NCBI RefSeq assembly: GCF_000600975.2
Contig: NZ_KK088653.1
Span: 956,877 to 1,020,876, forward strand
Source: Limimaricola hongkongensis DSM 17492
Lineage (GTDB): Bacteria; Pseudomonadota; Alphaproteobacteria; Rhodobacterales; Rhodobacteraceae
Direction of reading: 5' to 3'
Length of the DNA: 64,000 bases
Within the stretch, counting starts at the first letter, position 1. Each line of letters begins with the position of its first letter. A program made the position numbers and the translations under genes. Positions 61,719-64,000 of this stretch are shown one piece after another. Under the pieces are notes generated by a model. It worked only from the letters and a program-made list of their open reading frames with translations, had not been told where the DNA came from and did no database searches.

Positions 61719-63311
61719 TCAGCTTGACGGGTTGAAGTTCCAAGGGAGGAGCTCTTCGATCCGGCCTTGCGGATGGCCGGCGGCGATGGCTTCGAGTGTT
61801 GCCTTGAGGTAGGCGAACGGCTCGACGCCGTTGATCTTCGCGGTCTCGATAAGAGAGGCGATGCGGCCCCATGCCTTTCCACCTTCATCATGGCCGGCAA
61901 AGAGCGCGTTTTTTCTGTTCAGAGCAATCGGACGCATGAGGTTTTCGACGCAATTGGAGTCGATCTCGACGCGCCCGTCATGAAGGAAGGTCTGTAGCCC
62001 GTCCCAGTGGCGGTGGATGTAGGCGAGCTTCTCGCCAAGGCGCGATTTGGCGGAGATGCGCAAGCGCTGCTCTTGCAGCCATTCGCCAAAGGCGGCGACA
62101 AGCGGTGCTGTTCGCGCCTGCCGAGCCGAGAGCCGCAGCTCCGGCACCATGCCGCGGATGTCAGTTTCGATCTTGTAGAACTCGGCAATGCGGCGCAGCC
62201 CTTCGGCCGCGATCTCCGAGCCGTCGCGGTCGAACACTTCCTTCAGTTTGCGCCGGGCATGTGCCCAGCAATACGCCATGCGGATCGGCTCACCGCCCTT
62301 GCGGGAAGGGCGGGCCAGGCGGTTGTAGCCTGTGTATCCATCGACCTGCAGGATGCCGTCGAAGCCGGCCAGGAACGTCTCTGCATTCTCCCCGCCCCGG
62401 CCTGGGGCGTAGAAGTAGACCACGCCGGGTGGATCGTCGCCGCTCCAGGCGCGATCATCCCGGGCCAGGGCCCAAAGGAAGCCGGTCTTGGTTCGGCCGC
62501 GTCCGGGGTCAAGCACCGGTGCCGTGGTTTCGTCCATGAACAGCTTGGTCGAGGTCTTCAGGTGTTCTGCCAGCCGGTCCACCACCGGCCCCAGATTGAA
62601 TGCCGCGACGCCGACCCAATCGGCCAAGGTGCTGCGATGGATGTCGATGCCGGAACGGGCGAGGATCTGGCTCTGGCGGTATAACGGGAGGTGGTCCGCG
62701 TATTTGCCGACCAGCACATGGGCGATGGCCCCCTCGGTCGGCAGGCCGCCCTCGATCAGGGCGGCGGGTGCCGAAGCCTGACGCACGCCATCGGTGCAGG
62801 CACGACAGGCGTATTTGGGGCGAACCGTGACGATCACCCGCAGTTGGGCGGGCACGATGTCCAGCCGCTCGGTGCGATCCTCGCCGATCTTGTGCATCTG
62901 CCCACAGCCGCAGGGACATTGCAGGCTGTCGGGCTCGATCACGCGCTCGATGCGAGGCAGGTCCCGGGGCAGGTTACCGCGATTGCGTTTGGCCGCACCT
63001 CGAGGCCGGGGATCGGAAGGCGCCTGCGCTTCCTTTTGCTCATTGGCTTCGGCGACCGCTGCCTCAAGATCCTCAAAGGCCAACTGTCGTTCATCTTCGC
63101 TGAGCTTCTCGGACCGCTTGCCATGGATGAGATGGTTGAACTCGGCCACCAGGTGCTCGAGGCGCTTGATGATCTCCCTGAGACCGGCCGTTTCGCTCTT
63201 GAGGCTTGCCGTTTCGTCCTTCAGCTCACCTCGCTCACGCAGCAGCGCGGCGACAGCTTCACGCTGGTCCTCGGGGATGGCCGACAGGTTTATTTCCATA
63301 GCGGAAGGCAT
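61719..63311 (-). CDS. tnpC: IS66 transposase TnpC
   Basis: DDE transposase of IS66, 530 residues. N-terminal coiled coil and HxxxK-type domain (LVAEFNHLIHGKRSEKLSED), zinc-binding CPCGCGQMHKIGEDRTERLD, and the catalytic core: KLFMDETTAPVLDPG, LQVDGYTGYNRLARP and the C-terminal VEIDSNCVENLMRPIALNRK. Appears complete; the C-terminal end is typical (YLKATLEAIAAGHP). Confidence 0.93.
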   Translation of the reverse strand: MPSAMEINLSAIPEDQREAVAALLRERGELKDETASLKSETAGLREIIKRLEHLVAEFNHLIHGKRSEKLSEDERQLAFEDLEAAVAEANEQKEAQAPSDPRPRGAAKRNRGNLPRDLPRIERVIEPDSLQCPCGCGQMHKIGEDRTERLDIVPAQLRVIVTVRPKYACRACTDGVRQASAPAALIEGGLPTEGAIAHVLVGKYADHLPLYRQSQILARSGIDIHRSTLADWVGVAAFNLGPVVDRLAEHLKTSTKLFMDETTAPVLDPGRGRTKTGFLWALARDDRAWSGDDPPGVVYFYAPGRGGENAETFLAGFDGILQVDGYTGYNRLARPSRKGGEPIRMAYCWAHARRKLKEVFDRDGSEIAAEGLRRIAEFYKIETDIRGMVPELRLSARQARTAPLVAAFGEWLQEQRLRISAKSRLGEKLAYIHRHWDGLQTFLHDGRVEIDSNCVENLMRPIALNRKNALFAGHDEGGKAWGRIASLIETAKINGVEPFAYLKATLEAIAAGHPQGRIEELLPWNFNPSS

Positions 63312-63363
63312 GCTTAAAACATACTATAAGCCGCTGGAATTGCACCTTAATTCTTCTGCCGCA

Positions 63364-63714
63364 TCACTCTGCGGCAGCGGGTCGGCGCGCCTCCAGTGCC
63401 CGGACCTTCCGCCAGTCCAAGCCGGAAAAAAGAGCCTCGAACTGCACCCGGTTCAACGTCATCACGCCGTCCCGAACCGCCGGCCAAGTGAAGGTGGTTT
63501 CCTCCAGCCGCTTGTAGGCCATCACCAGTCCGCTCCCGTCCCAGAACAGGATCTTCAATCGGTCGGCCCGCTTCGCCCGAAACACGAACACGGTGCCGGT
63601 GAACGGATCTTCCTTCAGGACCGACTGCACCAGCGCAGCCAAGCCGTCATGGCCCTTCCTGAAGTCCACAGGCTGCGTGGCCACCAGAATACGGACGGTA
63701 TGGGATGGCATCAT
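63364..63714 (-). CDS. tnpB: IS66 accessory protein TnpB
   Basis: 116 residues. RILVATQPVDFRKGHDGLAA and VFVFRAKRADRLKILFWDGS, then GLVMAYKRLEETTFTW are the TnpB family core. The start at 63714 overlaps the tnpA stop (ATGA). Required with TnpA and TnpC for IS66 transposition. Confidence 0.92.
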   Translation of the reverse strand: MMPSHTVRILVATQPVDFRKGHDGLAALVQSVLKEDPFTGTVFVFRAKRADRLKILFWDGSGLVMAYKRLEETTFTWPAVRDGVMTLNRVQFEALFSGLDWRKVRALEARRPAAAE

Positions 63715-64000
63715 CGCGATGACGCCCCGAGCGCGTGGACGATCTCGGCAATGCGCTTCGCCCCGGTGTCGGCGGCGAGTTCGATCGTCACATCGCCGAA
63801 GACGAGGCGCAGCCTGTCGGCGGACTGACCCGAGGGCTGCGATGGCTGCGGCGGCCCCGCCTCGCACAGGACGAGCGGTGCGAAGGCCATCGGCTCATCC
63901 GGCATCTCGGCGGCGGGCAGGACAAGCTTCCCCTGCTTGGCCAGGCATCGCCATGCCGACAGTTGGTTCGGCTTCACCCCGTAACGCGCGGCGACAGCGT
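63711..64000 (-). CDS. tnpA: IS66 TnpA, cut by window edge
   Basis: Partial HTH protein: ARYGVKPNQLSAWRCLAKQG and the C-terminal SADRLRLVFGDVTIELAADT. The frame continues past position 64000, so the N-terminus is outside. Confidence 0.88.
   Translation of the reverse strand, partial: AVAARYGVKPNQLSAWRCLAKQGKLVLPAAEMPDEPMAFAPLVLCEAGPPQPSQPSGQSADRLRLVFGDVTIELAADTGAKRIAEIVHALGASSR

Larger units (their letters stand above)
61691..64000 (-). mobile_element. IS66-family element, left end inside window
   Basis: The left end begins GTAAGCGGCTCC at 61691, the usual IS66 terminus. It contains tnpC, tnpB and partial tnpA on the minus strand and runs beyond position 64000. Confidence 0.88.

Overview
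The window is high-GC DNA that looks like an accessory region (genomic island, plasmid or chromid) of an alphaproteobacterium, most likely Rhodobacterales. That placement is inferred from gene types such as DUF411 proteins, MauG-like peroxidase and CsoR/MerR-controlled metal genes beside IS110/IS3/IS66 elements; it is not a database result. I saw no rRNA, tRNA or CRISPR array.

Layout. (1) 380-2106: a two-gene CBASS antiphage operon (Cap15-like 2TM/beta-barrel effector plus CD-NTase). (2) 2282-4935: an IS3-family element split by an IS110-family element. (3) 5126-11305: an integrative module with two tandem tyrosine recombinases, a small wHTH protein and, divergently, an XPD/DinG-like helicase with a four-cysteine cluster. 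(4) 11550-14855: a second IS3 element broken up by two IS110 elements, all degenerate. (5) 15287-29784: a copper island with c-type cytochromes, two multicopper oxidases, cupredoxin, DUF305, SHOCT, a Cu(I) P-type ATPase and CsoR (divergent, two palindromic CsoR boxes between them), an ion channel, an L,D-transpeptidase and DUF411. (6) 29964-36587: mercury resistance (MerR, MerT, MerP, MerF, MerA, a second disulfide reductase), then a CcdA-like protein and a frameshifted MFS gene. (7) 36714-42935: a minus-strand block of periplasmic metal and redox genes (CcdA, two SCO proteins, Met-rich protein, DsbE-like thioredoxin, cytochrome c, Met-rich microprotein, DUF411, BNR-repeat protein). (8) 43095-52272: CBS protein, cation exchanger, Zn/Cd/Pb P-type ATPase, ZIP transporter, M23 peptidase, MerR, YnfA, transglutaminase-like protein and CDF exporter. 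(9) 52551-57406: MntR/DtxR-type regulator divergent from a diheme peroxidase-PhnD-PhnC-PhnE operon. (10) 57410-64000: a dead L,D-transpeptidase cut by an IS3 element, a PrtN-like protein, a phage-type integrase cut by IS66, and the IS66 element running off the right edge.

How the genes fit together. The core handles Cu, Hg and Zn/Cd/Pb at the inner membrane (ATPases, MerT/F, CDF, ZIP) and in the periplasm (oxidases, cytochromes, SCO, Met-rich chaperone-like peptides, DUF411). Regulators sit beside clear sites: CsoR boxes at 25180-25226 and MerR-type 19-bp-spacer promoters at 30431-30461, 47188-47218 and 50536-50566.

Most unusual items: a cassette present twice (cytochrome c / Met-rich TM microprotein / DUF411 / Tat-exported protein / small Cys protein); the MntR-linked peroxidase plus PhnDCE transporter; the tandem-recombinase/FeS-helicase module; and shared hairpins in the 3' flanks of two IS110 elements that may be guide RNAs.
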